Source of the DNA: Phycisphaerae bacterium
Lineage (GTDB): Bacteria; Planctomycetota; Phycisphaerae; Phycisphaerales; UBA1924
Length of the DNA: 64,000 bases
NCBI GenBank assembly: GCA_022180725.1
Contig: BQMO01000014.1
Coordinates: forward strand, 124,001 to 188,000
Direction: 5' to 3'
Part shown: in pieces, positions 54,849-64,000 of the stretch
Numbering within the stretch: the first letter of the stretch is position 1
How the letters are laid out: the number at the start of each line of letters is the position of its first letter
The notes under the pieces: model-generated
What the model saw: only the letters and a program-made list of their open reading frames with translations
What the model was told of the DNA's origin: nothing
The model's database searches: none
Translations under genes and position numbers: made by a program

Positions 54849-56081
54849 TTACGACCCCGAGGGTGGAGCGTCCGAGGCCGGGGGCGACGCGTCGGGTGGG
54901 GCGGGTTTCGCCGGCGGGGCTTCGATCACGACGCTGGTGAAGATCTGCACGAACTCGGGAATGGGCACCGCGAACATGCCGCGGCGTGTGGCGTAGCCCG
55001 TCGTGAGGCCGGGGGCGCCCTTCGGGGTGAACGAGTTGCTGTGCGGGTTCCAGAGGGTAAGCGTGTCGGCATCCGCGTCGAAGGCCAGCACGGCGTAGGC
55101 GTGCTTGCCGTTGATCCCGGGCGGCTGCGGCTCGGTCCCCGTGCCCGCGGTCACGAGGCGCTGCTCGGCCAGCGCGGCGCTGACTCGATCCCGCACGCGA
55201 CCGGCCATCGTTTCTACGTCGCTGGCGGGGGTTGGCGGCGTCGAAGCATCGGCCCCGCGCGGGCGTCGCTTCAGCGTGATGCGGTCCGTGGAGTGGCCGG
55301 TGAGCAGGCGGATCATCGTGGCGGTGGACCCGCCGTTGGCGATGGCGTCGGTGGCGAGTTCGGTGGTGTAGCGCTGGGGGTTGGCGTCTCGGCGGAGCGA
55401 GCCGACGGCCTTTTCGAGCACGGGCAGCCAGAGGCCTTCGTCGCCGGTGGTGCCCGAGAGGGCCAGTTCCGCGTCGGTCAGCGGGCCGATCTCGACACGT
55501 TGCCCGTCGCCGAACCGCACGGTGTAGCCGCCCTCGTCGCGCGGGGTGATCATGCCAACCACGGATTGCGAATCACGATGGACCATGGCGCCGATGCTGG
55601 CGACGAGGAAGCAGTTGCCCAGGGCGCCCTGGCGGAGGCGGTCGAGGTCGGGGGTGTCGTCGAGGAAGAGGTCGCGCTTCGCGGCGCTGATGCGGCGGAG
55701 GCTGGAGGCGAAACTCGACTGGAAGTTGGGCGCGGGCTTCGGGGCCGAGGCGGGCGCGGCATTTTCGGATGAATCCTCGCGATCGGCCTGCGCGTCGGTG
55801 GTGGGGCGGGTGGGCGGCTTCGTTGTCGCGGTGAGGTTCTCGAGCGTGAGCGGGGGCACCTCGTACCGGCCGCTGCGGACGATGCGCTTGAGGGCGGCGG
55901 CGGCGGCGGCCTGCGGGCCTTGGATGGCCGGGTCTACGCACACGGCGTCGATCTCGGCGGGGTCGAGCAGGCCGTCGGCGTTACGGTCCCAGGTGACGTA
56001 CTGCTCGCGGACGATCATAGCGAAGGTCGGCTGAGGTGCCGGCTGAAGGCCAAGGGTCGCGAGGATGAAGGGCAGGAGCAT
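54849..56081 (-). CDS. Secreted calpain-family cysteine protease with EF-hand
   Basis: About 410 residues with a hydrophobic N-terminus (LLPFILATLGLQ). An EF-hand-like loop DRNADGLLDPAEID lies near residue 33, ahead of the calpain C2 domain: Cys in QGALGNCFLVAS, His in NGKHAYAVLAF and Asn in LWNPHSNSF form the papain-like triad. Bacterial calpains are often unusual or inactive, but here all three residues are kept. The start could be GTG 56087, ATG 56084 or ATG 56081; TACTCT (complement of 56088-56093) ends 6 nt before the last, which is favoured. Confidence 0.87.
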   Translation of the reverse strand: MLLPFILATLGLQPAPQPTFAMIVREQYVTWDRNADGLLDPAEIDAVCVDPAIQGPQAAAAAALKRIVRSGRYEVPPLTLENLTATTKPPTRPTTDAQADREDSSENAAPASAPKPAPNFQSSFASSLRRISAAKRDLFLDDTPDLDRLRQGALGNCFLVASIGAMVHRDSQSVVGMITPRDEGGYTVRFGDGQRVEIGPLTDAELALSGTTGDEGLWLPVLEKAVGSLRRDANPQRYTTELATDAIANGGSTATMIRLLTGHSTDRITLKRRPRGADASTPPTPASDVETMAGRVRDRVSAALAEQRLVTAGTGTEPQPPGINGKHAYAVLAFDADADTLTLWNPHSNSFTPKGAPGLTTGYATRRGMFAVPIPEFVQIFTSVVIEAPPAKPAPPDASPPASDAPPSGS

Positions 56082-56138
56082 CATCACAGAGTACCGGGGA
56101 GAACGCCGCTGCCGGGTCGATCTTGCGGCGAATCGGGG

Positions 56139-57974
<1,836 letters not shown>

Positions 57975-58059
57975 GGGAGATGGTACGACGGGGGATGTGA
58001 CTCGGGGCGGTGAAGGTGGTAGGACGCCCGAGGCGGCAATAGGACGGTCGTCAAGGCAT

Positions 58060-58136
58060 AAGAACCGCTCGCTTACGCTCGCGGCTCGTACTGCAAAGGC
58101 AAAAAAAGAACCGCTCGCTGACGCGCGCGGCTCGTT
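58060..58136. repeat. Tandem pair of GAACCGCTCGCT repeats
   Basis: Two copies of about 30 bp, 58060-58090 and 58107-58136, beginning AAGAACCGCTCGCT and ending GCGGCTCGT, separated by 16 bp. Their complement matches the element at 23223-23250 (26 of 28 for the first copy). Each can form a short hairpin; the second is part of the rpsG terminator. Confidence 0.75.
58101..58131 (-). terminator. Intrinsic terminator after rpsG
   Basis: On the minus strand CCGCGCG, loop CGTCAG, CGAGCGG (one mismatch), then TTC and seven T. It lies about 25 bp after the rpsG stop and is built from one copy of the GAACCGCTCGCT repeat. Confidence 0.65.
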
Positions 58137-58157
58137 TGCTCGCAGGACTTGTTTGTG

Positions 58158-58655
58158 TCAGTTGGCGAAGTGGGCGAAGGCGCGGTTGGCCTCGGCCATG
58201 CGGTGGGTCTGGTCGCGGGTGCCCATGGCCTTGCCCTCGCCGCGGGCGGCGTTGTAGAGTTCGTCGGCGAGGCGTGCGGCGATGGGGCGGCCCTTCTCGG
58301 AGCGGACGGCTTCGAGGAGCCAGCGGAAGGCGAGGGAGACCTGGCGTTTGCGGTTGACCTGCATGGGGACCTGGTAGTTGGCCCCGCCGATGCGCTTGGA
58401 GCGGACTTCGACGAAGGGCTTGACGTTCTCGATGGCGCGCTGGAAGACCTCGAGGGCCTCCTTGGGGGCGTTGGGGTCGGTTTCCTTGGCGAGTTTGGCC
58501 TGGATGATGTCGAAGGCGTCGTAGACGCAGCGCTGGGCGACGGCCTTCTTGCCGTCCTGCATGACGCAGTTGATGAAGCGGGAGACCACGCGGTCGTTGA
58601 AGCGCGGGTCGGGGCGGAGTTGTTCTTCGGCCTTGGTGAAACGCTTGCCACCCAT
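58158..58655 (-). CDS. rpsG: 30S ribosomal protein S7
   Basis: S7 organises the 3' major domain of 16S rRNA. The 165 residues include RFINCVMQDGKKAVAQR, FQRAIENVKPFVEVRS, RIGGANYQVPMQV and the C-terminal GTRDQTHRMAEANRAFAHF. It is slightly longer than E. coli S7 core (156). It follows rpsL by 142 bp; fusA and tuf do not follow, so the str operon is broken up. A terminator lies just downstream. Confidence 0.97.
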   Translation of the reverse strand: MGGKRFTKAEEQLRPDPRFNDRVVSRFINCVMQDGKKAVAQRCVYDAFDIIQAKLAKETDPNAPKEALEVFQRAIENVKPFVEVRSKRIGGANYQVPMQVNRKRQVSLAFRWLLEAVRSEKGRPIAARLADELYNAARGEGKAMGTRDQTHRMAEANRAFAHFAN

Positions 58656-58797
58656 GGGAGACTCCTTTGGCTGTCGCGGGTTGACCCCGTATGGGGTGAC
58701 CGCGTGTCGTTCACCGGTGGTCGCGGGTGAGGCGAACGCCGATTACTGCCGTGCTGATGGCCGCGGGGCACGATGCCGCGCGGTGAATGAGACGAGG

Positions 58798-59169
58798 TTA
58801 CTTGCCCTTCTTGGCGCCGTACTTGGAACGACCCTGCTTGCGGCCTTCGACGCCGAGGCAGTCGAGGGTTCCGCGGACGATGTGGTAGCGGACGCCGGGC
58901 AGATCGCGGACGCGGCCGCCGCGGACGAGGACGATGGAGTGTTCCTGGAGGTTGTGTCCTTCGCCGCCGATGTAGGCGGTGACTTCCTTGCCGTTGGAGA
59001 GGCGGACGCGGGCGATCTTTCGGAGCGCCGAGTTGGGCTTTTTGGGGGTGGTGGTGCGGACGATGAGGCAGACACCGCGGCGCTGGGGGCTGCCGGCGAG
59101 GTCCTTGACCTTGGACTTGCGGGGCAGGGGACGGCGCGCGGCGCGGACGAGTTGGTTGATCGTGGGCAT
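58798..59169 (-). CDS. rpsL: 30S ribosomal protein S12 with Arg88
   Basis: S12 lines the decoding centre. The 123 residues begin [14 protein letters not shown] and contain [11 protein letters not shown] (Lys43 kept), [11 protein letters not shown] and [13 protein letters not shown]. Position 88 is Arg (codon CGC at 58906-58908) where most bacteria have Lys; in E. coli and mycobacteria Lys88Arg changes confer streptomycin resistance. The ATG at 59169 is the standard start. A promoter is predicted upstream at 59227-59254. Confidence 0.97.
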   Translation of the reverse strand: MPTINQLVRAARRPLPRKSKVKDLAGSPQRRGVCLIVRTTTPKKPNSALRKIARVRLSNGKEVTAYIGGEGHNLQEHSIVLVRGGRVRDLPGVRYHIVRGTLDCLGVEGRKQGRSKYGAKKGK

Positions 59170-59226
59170 ATCGGCGGAATCCGGACAATCGACGGCCACA
59201 CCGGGTTCGCCCGGCGCAGGGCCACA

Positions 59227-59254
59227 AGTTTAGGCGTGTCGGGCGGCGGGGCAA
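59227..59254 (-). promoter_or_regulatory. Promoter of rpsL-rpsG
   Basis: On the minus strand TTGCCC (complement of 59249-59254), 16-bp spacer, TAAACT (complement of 59227-59232), about 57 bp before the rpsL ATG. Confidence 0.45.
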
Positions 59255-59271
59255 GGGCGGCGGAGGACGGA

Positions 59272-60948
59272 TCAGGCGCTGACGGCGGAGAGGACTTCTT
59301 CGAGGGTGGTTGAGCCTGCCCGGACTTTCTCGTAGCCGTCGTCGAGGAGGGTGGCGAGGTTCCCCTCGGCCTTGGCCTTGGAGGCGAGGACGGGGCCTGG
59401 TTCACGCTCGGCGATGAGGTGACGGAGGGCTTCGCTGACGCGGAGGAGTTCGTAGACGCCGAGGCGGCCGCGGTAGCCGGTGTTTCGGCAGGCGCGGCAG
59501 CCGGCGCCGCGGCGGAGGCGGCCCGTGGCGGGGAGGACAAAGTCTTTGGGGAGGTCGGCGGGGTCGGGGGTGATGATCTGGGCGCATTCTTTGCAGATGC
59601 GGCGGACAAGGCGCTGGGCGAGGATGCCCTCGACGCTGGAGGCGATCAGGAACGGCTCCACCCCCATGTCGAGGAGTCGGGTGGCGGCGCCGGGGGCGTC
59701 GTTGGTGTGGAGGGTGGAGAAGACGAGGTGGCCGGTGAGGGAGGCCTGGATGGCGGTCTCGGCGGTTTCCTTGTCGCGGATTTCACCGATGAGGACGACG
59801 TCGGGATCGTGGCGGAGGATGGAGCGGAGGCCGCTGGCGAAGTCGAGGCCGACCTTGTGGTTGACTTGAATCTGGTTGACGCCGGCGACGTGGTACTCGA
59901 CGGGGTCTTCGACGGTGATGATTTTGATGGCGTCGGAGACGATGCGGTTGAGGGAGGCGTAGAGGGTGGTGGATTTGCCCGAGCCGGTGGGGCCGGTGAC
60001 GAGGAGGATGCCGTGGGGGCGAGCGATGAGAGTGTCCCAGGAGGCGAGGATGCCGTCGGGCATGCCGAGGTCGTTGAGGGACATGAGGACGGCGGTTTTG
60101 GAGAGGACGCGGAGGACGACGCCCTCGCCGAAGAGCATGGGGATGATGGAGACGCGGAGATCGAACTCCTGCGGTGCGGCGTTGGGGATGCGGGCCTTGA
60201 AGGAGATGCGGCCGTCCTGTGGGCGGCGTTTTTCGGCGATGTTGAGGGAGGCCATGATCTTGAGGCGGGAGATGATGGCGGGGCCGAAGCGGTTGATGGC
60301 GGCGGGGACGTTGGCTTTCTGGAGGACGCCGTCGATGCGGTAGCGGACGATGAGTTCGTGCTCGTAGGGTTCGACGTGGACGTCGGTGGCGCGTTCGGCG
60401 ATGGCCTCGACGAGGAGGTCGTTGACGAGTTTGATGACGGAGGCTTCCTGGGCCTGTTCGGCGTCGTCGGAGGCTTTGACCTCGACCTGCCCCGGGAGGC
60501 CGGCGGCCATGGCGTCGAGGGTGTCGCCGCCGACGCCGTAATGGGCGCGGATGAACTTGGCGAGTTCGTCCTCGTCGGCGAGGACGAGGTCGACCGGGCC
60601 GCCGGCGATGAGGCGGAGTTCGTCGCTGACGGCCTGATCGAAGGGGTCGGCCACGGCGACGGTGAGGGTTCGTCCGGCGCGGGCGATGGGAACGCAGCGG
60701 TGGCGGAAGACGATCTTGGGGGGGAGGGCGGCGAGGACGTCCGGCTCGACGGCGAGGGAGGCGGGGTCGATGACGGGGAGTTGGAACTCCTCGGCGAGGG
60801 CGGCGAGGGCCTCGGACCTGGAGAGCATGCCGAGGCGGACGAGCGCGCGGTCGAGGCGTTCGCCCGTGGCGGCCTGCTCGGCGACGGCGGCGTCGAGCTG
60901 GGCCTGGGTGATGAGGCCTCGGGCGAGGAAGTGCGTGTCCAGGGCCAT
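59272..60948 (-). CDS. gspE: Type II secretion/type IV pilus assembly ATPase GspE/PilB
   Basis: A 558-residue assembly ATPase. An N-terminal MshEN/GspE-type domain (residues about 1-150, with GLITQAQLDAAVAEQAATGERL) precedes the ATPase core: GPTGSGKSTTLYA (Walker A), IITVEDPVEYHV (Asp box), DPDVVLIGEIRD (Walker B) and TGHLVFSTLHTNDA (His box). The zinc tetracysteine (CKEC ... CRACRNTGYRGR) is intact. Start ATG 60948; TACCAT (complement of 60956-60961) ends 7 nt upstream and there is no ribosome-binding site. It is divergent from the gpx-gspF-gspG-gspH run and presumably powers it. Confidence 0.94.
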   Translation of the reverse strand: MALDTHFLARGLITQAQLDAAVAEQAATGERLDRALVRLGMLSRSEALAALAEEFQLPVIDPASLAVEPDVLAALPPKIVFRHRCVPIARAGRTLTVAVADPFDQAVSDELRLIAGGPVDLVLADEDELAKFIRAHYGVGGDTLDAMAAGLPGQVEVKASDDAEQAQEASVIKLVNDLLVEAIAERATDVHVEPYEHELIVRYRIDGVLQKANVPAAINRFGPAIISRLKIMASLNIAEKRRPQDGRISFKARIPNAAPQEFDLRVSIIPMLFGEGVVLRVLSKTAVLMSLNDLGMPDGILASWDTLIARPHGILLVTGPTGSGKSTTLYASLNRIVSDAIKIITVEDPVEYHVAGVNQIQVNHKVGLDFASGLRSILRHDPDVVLIGEIRDKETAETAIQASLTGHLVFSTLHTNDAPGAATRLLDMGVEPFLIASSVEGILAQRLVRRICKECAQIITPDPADLPKDFVLPATGRLRRGAGCRACRNTGYRGRLGVYELLRVSEALRHLIAEREPGPVLASKAKAEGNLATLLDDGYEKVRAGSTTLEEVLSAVSA

Positions 60949-61011
60949 GCGTGGGATGGTACGGGGACGGCTACGCTCATGCGACCGGGGGTGGGACCAG
61001 GAGCAAAGGCC

Positions 61012-61686
61012 ATGCGGATCATTTCGGCGAACGTATCTCGGGCCATGGCGGCGACGATCGCGGGGACGGTGGTGGGGCTGGGCGTGCTGGGCGCGGGGTG
61101 GCAACCCGCGGCGAGCGAGCCGCCGCCCGCGCCGGCGACGAAACCCAAGGTGGACGCGCAGGTGCTGACGTACACGATCCCGGACCTTGACGGGAAGGAC
61201 GTGGATTTGGGGCAGTTCAAGGGCAAGGTGGTGCTGCTGGTGAACACGGCGAGCAAGTGCGGGTACACGGCGCAGTACAAGGACCTGGAGGCGCTGTACC
61301 AGGCCAACAAGGACCGGGGGTTCGTGGTGCTGGCGTTTCCGTCGGGGGATTTCGCGAACCAGGAGTTCGCGGACAACGCGGCGATCAAGGAGTTCTGCTC
61401 GGGCGAGAAGAGCAAGTACAAGGTGACGTTCCCGGTGTTCGGGAAGATGAGCGTGAAGGGGGAGGGGGCGCATCCGCTGTTCAAGCAGTTGGCGGCGCAG
61501 CCGGCGCCGATCGGGGGCGACCCGAAGTGGAACTTCACGAAGTGGCTGGTGGATCGGCAGGGGAACGTGGTGGAGCGGTTCGAGTTTCGCGTCAGCCCGA
61601 CGAGCGAGGAAGTGACGAAGCGCGTGGCGGACCTGCTGGGGGCGAAGGCCGCGACCACGCCCGCGGGCGAGGGTGAGAAGAAGTAG
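61012..61686 (+). CDS. Exported glutathione-peroxidase-family protein (Cys type)
   Basis: A 224-residue thiol peroxidase with an N-terminal signal/anchor (TIAGTVVGLGVLGAG) and a linker rich in Pro/Ala. The peroxidatic Cys is in NTASKCGYT, Gln in FANQEF (altered from the usual FxxxQFGxQE) and Trp in WNFTKWLVD. No selenocysteine is needed. Location in the cell envelope and reduction by thioredoxin-like donors are inferred. AGGAG precedes the ATG at 61012; an earlier ATG at 60979 lies only 1 nt after TACGCT, which probably is the -10. It lies 14 bp upstream of gspF. Confidence 0.88.
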   Translation: MRIISANVSRAMAATIAGTVVGLGVLGAGWQPAASEPPPAPATKPKVDAQVLTYTIPDLDGKDVDLGQFKGKVVLLVNTASKCGYTAQYKDLEALYQANKDRGFVVLAFPSGDFANQEFADNAAIKEFCSGEKSKYKVTFPVFGKMSVKGEGAHPLFKQLAAQPAPIGGDPKWNFTKWLVDRQGNVVERFEFRVSPTSEEVTKRVADLLGAKAATTPAGEGEKK

Positions 61687-61700
61687 AAGGGCGGCGGCGC

Positions 61701-62894
61701 GTGGCGACGTACCGGTACACCGCGATGACGGCGGGTGGACAGCGTGTGGAGGGCACGCTGACGGCGCTGAGTGAGCAGGCCGTGCTCGATGAGTTGGAGC
61801 ATCGGCGGCTGATTCCTGTGGACGTGCGGGCGGGGCGTGCGGGGCCGATGATGTTGACGCGGCGGGTGTCGACGCGTCGGCTGGGGGAGGCGTACGGGCA
61901 GATCGCGGACCTGCTGCGGGCGGGGGTGCCGCTTTTGCGGGCGTTGAAGTTGCTGGGGGGACAGCGGTCGCGGGGGTACCTGGCGGAGGTTTGCCGGGAG
62001 TTGGCGGAGGCGGTGGAGAAGGGGACGGACCTGGCGGGCGCGATGGAGGCCAGGCCGGGCGTGTTTCCGACGGTGCACGTGGCGATGGTGCGGGCCGGGG
62101 AGCGGGGCGGGTTTCTGGAGCAGGTGTTTGCGCGCTTGCAGGTGCTGGTGACGCGGCAGGCGGATCTGCGGTCGAAGGTGGTCGGGAGTTTGATCTATCC
62201 GACGTTGCTGGTGGTGGTGGGTATCGGCATTGGGGGGTTGATCTTCGGGGTGTTCGTGCCGAAGTTCCGCGACATGTTCACGCGGCTGGGGGACAACCTG
62301 CCGGGGATCACGAAGGCGATTTTTCTGATCAGCGACCTGCTGACGACGTACGGGGCGGCGACGGCGGTGGTGGTGGGGCTGATGGTGGCCGGGGGGTGGT
62401 ACGCGCTCCGGCGGGAGGAGGTTTCGCGGTGGGTGAGTGCGCGGGTGATCCGGATGCCGGTGATCGGGGCGATCGTGCGCGGTTTTGCGACGGCGCGGTT
62501 CTGCGGGCTGCTGGGGTCGATGCTGGGGAACGGGGTACCGATGATCTCGGCGCTGACGATCGCGAAGGACGGCGTGGGGCACGCGGTGCTGGAGGGGGCG
62601 ATTGACGAGGCGACGGAGGCGGTGCGATCGGGGGAGCACCTGGCTCCGCCGCTGGCGAGGAGCGGGATGTTCGAGGAGGACGTGGTAGAGATGATCGCGG
62701 TGGGGGAGTCGGCGAACAACCTGGACGAGGTGCTGACGCGGATCGGGGAGACGATCGAGGCGCGGCTGGACCGGAACCTGACGGTGGCGGTGCGGCTGAT
62801 CGAGCCGATGCTGCTGCTGGTGCTGGCGCTGGTGGTGGGGCTGGTGGCGGCGGGGCTGCTGCTGCCGATGAGCGACATGAGTTCGGCGTTGTAG
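61701..62894 (+). CDS. gspF: General secretion pathway protein F
   Basis: Inner-membrane platform protein of the T2SF family, 397 residues, distinct from the PilC at 13334-14557. It starts YRYTAMTAGGQRVEGTL, has the first T2SSF domain (YGQIADLLRAGVPLLRALKLL), a hydrophobic pair around 170-190 and 220-240, and the second domain (FCGLLGSMLGNGVPMISAL) ending in EPMLLLVLALVVGLVAAGLLL. Start GTG, 14 bp after the peroxidase stop. Confidence 0.92.
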   Translation: MATYRYTAMTAGGQRVEGTLTALSEQAVLDELEHRRLIPVDVRAGRAGPMMLTRRVSTRRLGEAYGQIADLLRAGVPLLRALKLLGGQRSRGYLAEVCRELAEAVEKGTDLAGAMEARPGVFPTVHVAMVRAGERGGFLEQVFARLQVLVTRQADLRSKVVGSLIYPTLLVVVGIGIGGLIFGVFVPKFRDMFTRLGDNLPGITKAIFLISDLLTTYGAATAVVVGLMVAGGWYALRREEVSRWVSARVIRMPVIGAIVRGFATARFCGLLGSMLGNGVPMISALTIAKDGVGHAVLEGAIDEATEAVRSGEHLAPPLARSGMFEEDVVEMIAVGESANNLDEVLTRIGETIEARLDRNLTVAVRLIEPMLLLVLALVVGLVAAGLLLPMSDMSSAL

Positions 62895-63003
62895 CGGGGG
62901 GCACGCACGCGAAAAAAACTGCGTGGAATACGTGGGTGGGAACGGCGAGGGGCGAGTATCATGGTGGGCGGCGGGACTCGGCCGCCATGGAATGGAGGCT
63001 GGC

Positions 63004-63501
63004 ATGCGTACTGGGGCGGCAAGGAAGGCGTGGCGACGGGCGTTCACGCTGATCGAAGTCATGATCGTGATCGTGATCGTGCTGGCGCTGGGCGGGCTGG
63101 TGGCGTACAACCTGCTGAACAAGAAGGAACAGGCCGACGACAAGATGGTGCAGATCCAGATGAACACCATCGGGCAGGCGCTGAAGGATTTTCGGTTCAC
63201 GCACAATCGCTACCCCACGGACGAGGAGGGGATCGCGGTGCTGTGGAACAAGGACGCCACGAGCGACGAGGACGTGCTGAAGAAGTGGACGAAACTGCTG
63301 GAGAAGCCGGTGCCGGAGGATTTGTACGGCAATCAGTGGGGCTATCGGCAGAAGAGCGAGCACAGCGAGGAAGACACATACGACCTGTGGTCGTACGGGC
63401 GGGACAAGCAAGAAGGGACGGAGGACGATATCGTGTCGTGGGAGAAGGACGCGGAGTCGGGCGGCACGGGCCCGAGCGGCACGGGCGGAACGGGGGGATG
63501 A
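63004..63501 (+). CDS. gspG: Major pseudopilin GspG
   Basis: A 165-residue major pseudopilin. The class III signal is KAWRRA-FTLIEVM, with Ala instead of the usual Gly at position -1 and Glu5 present, then the hydrophobic helix VMIVIVIVLALGGLVAYNLL. The C-terminal half carries NRYPTDEEGIAVL, PEDLYGNQWGY and the calcium-site pattern LWSYGRDKQEGTEDD, all GspG hallmarks. A Gly/Thr/Ser tail (SGGTGPSGTGG) follows. GGAGG precedes the ATG by 6 nt. It is followed by GspH with ATGA overlap. Confidence 0.92.
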   Translation: MRTGAARKAWRRAFTLIEVMIVIVIVLALGGLVAYNLLNKKEQADDKMVQIQMNTIGQALKDFRFTHNRYPTDEEGIAVLWNKDATSDEDVLKKWTKLLEKPVPEDLYGNQWGYRQKSEHSEEDTYDLWSYGRDKQEGTEDDIVSWEKDAESGGTGPSGTGGTGG

Positions 63502-64000
63502 TGGAGCGGACCCGCGCGAGACTTCGTGCGGGGGGCGTGCCCGGGTGGGCGCGCGGGGTGACCATCCTCGAAATACTGATCGCGTTGGCGTTGCTGCTGG
63601 CGTTGGCGGGGTTGGCCTGGCCGACGCTGGGGAGCCTGGGCACGCGCGGGGCCTTACGCGAGGCGGAGGGCATTCTTGCCGGGGCGGCGCTGCGCGTTCG
63701 GGCCGAAGCGCAGACTCGCGGCCGGGTGATGGAACTGTGGGCGGGCGGCCCGGCCGGGCGGGAACTGATCATGCGCGAGGCGAAGGTCGCCTCAACAGAA
63801 GAGGGATCGGGGATCGCCGCCCCCGTCCCGCGCGGGGATCGGATTGGCATGCTTCCGGCCTCGGTGCGTGTTGAGGGGGCCCCGCCGTCGAGCGCTGCGC
63901 CGGTCGATGGCGCGGGGACAGGAGACGAGGGGTCGGATCCGCGCGGCGTCCGCATGCTGGTGTGCTGGCCGGTGGGGATCAGCGAGATGAGCGGGGCCTG
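63498..64000 (+). CDS. GspH-like minor pseudopilin, truncated by window end
   Basis: At least 167 residues. Basic leader, cleavage after Gly20 (ARG-VTILE), Glu5 present, hydrophobic segment ILIALALLLALAGLAW. The segment ALREAEGILAGAALRVRAEAQTRG after the helix is GspH-like. Two adjacent ATG codons (63498, 63501) can start it; the first overlaps the gspG stop. The 3' end is outside the window. Confidence 0.8.
   Translation, partial: MMERTRARLRAGGVPGWARGVTILEILIALALLLALAGLAWPTLGSLGTRGALREAEGILAGAALRVRAEAQTRGRVMELWAGGPAGRELIMREAKVASTEEGSGIAAPVPRGDRIGMLPASVRVEGAPPSSAAPVDGAGTGDEGSDPRGVRMLVCWPVGISEMSGA

Noticed and set aside
61012..61686. Selenocysteine-type glutathione peroxidase
   Set aside because: The active-site codon is TGC, with no in-frame TGA or SECIS-like structure.
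59646..63206. A very long open frame (over 1100 codons) on the minus strand across gspE, gpx, gspF and gspG
   Set aside because: It is an artefact of GC-rich third positions: composition is extreme Ser/Pro/Arg, no domain is visible, and strong family matches exist in the other frames.

Overview
The window is high-GC, densely packed bacterial chromosome that fits a planctomycete of the class Phycisphaerae. The grounds are indirect: zinc-ribbon C-terminal tails, a heme protein with the CX4CH spacing often seen in planctomycetes, a kinase-ATPase fusion, a PilX/PilW-rich pilin cluster, scattered amino-acid and str genes, and several families of small interspersed repeats. No 16S rRNA is present, so the placement is an inference. 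Nearly everything looks chromosomal and vertically inherited; the only mobile-element gene is one small Y1/RAYT-type transposase near 44 kb.

Layout. 1-5 kb: uvrA (3' part missing) and uvrB, separated by a tiny membrane protein. 5-12 kb: purD, a DUF4340-like protein, a Ser/Thr kinase fused to a degenerate AfsR/LuxR-type ATPase, a lipoprotein amidase and a CBS-pair protein. 12-19 kb: a type IV pilus-like operon (PilT, PilC and PilV-, PilX- and PilW-like pilins; the PilX-like protein is 956 residues with calcium-binding-type repeats). 19-35 kb: housekeeping and envelope genes (nnrD, transglutaminase, tatD, lgt, galE, an alpha/beta hydrolase, a YyaL-type thioredoxin-domain protein, a HAD phosphatase, truD, a DUF151 nuclease-like protein, nnrE, a thioredoxin-fold protein without its cysteines, DUF4097, ribokinase). 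35-39 kb: a three-gene methionine/homoserine operon (PLP transsulfuration enzyme, ACT-less aspartokinase, asd) behind a promoter, a SAM-I/SAM-IV-clan riboswitch and a hairpin carrying the ribosome-binding site. 39-54 kb: glycosyltransferase, tRNA-Leu, S9 peptidase, a repeat-rich island with the transposase, a putative heme protein, a coiled-coil lipoprotein, FNR, and a partial oligopeptide transporter. 54-64 kb: tRNA-Thr, calpain-like protease, acyl-CoA mutase large subunit, rpsG-rpsL, and a second secretion/pilus set (GspE divergent from a glutathione peroxidase, GspF, GspG and a truncated GspH-like protein).

Three themes run through the window. First, small interspersed repeats occur between genes and also inside three coding regions (uvrA, the transsulfuration enzyme, the acyl-CoA mutase), where they appear to have been absorbed as in-frame peptide insertions. 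Second, many genes without a Shine-Dalgarno sequence have a TANNNT -10-like hexamer only 5-8 nt before the start codon, which suggests widespread leaderless transcription; genes with AGGAGG-type sites lack it. Third, several proteins keep a family fold but lose the catalytic residues (ATPase module of the kinase, thioredoxin-like protein), and S12 carries Arg at position 88.

The strongest candidate for an undescribed system is the 35.4-37.0 kb leader: promoter, SAM aptamer, a ladder of alternating GCATC/GATGC segments, and an SD-in-loop hairpin overlapping the start codon, driving an aspartokinase that lacks its own feedback domain.
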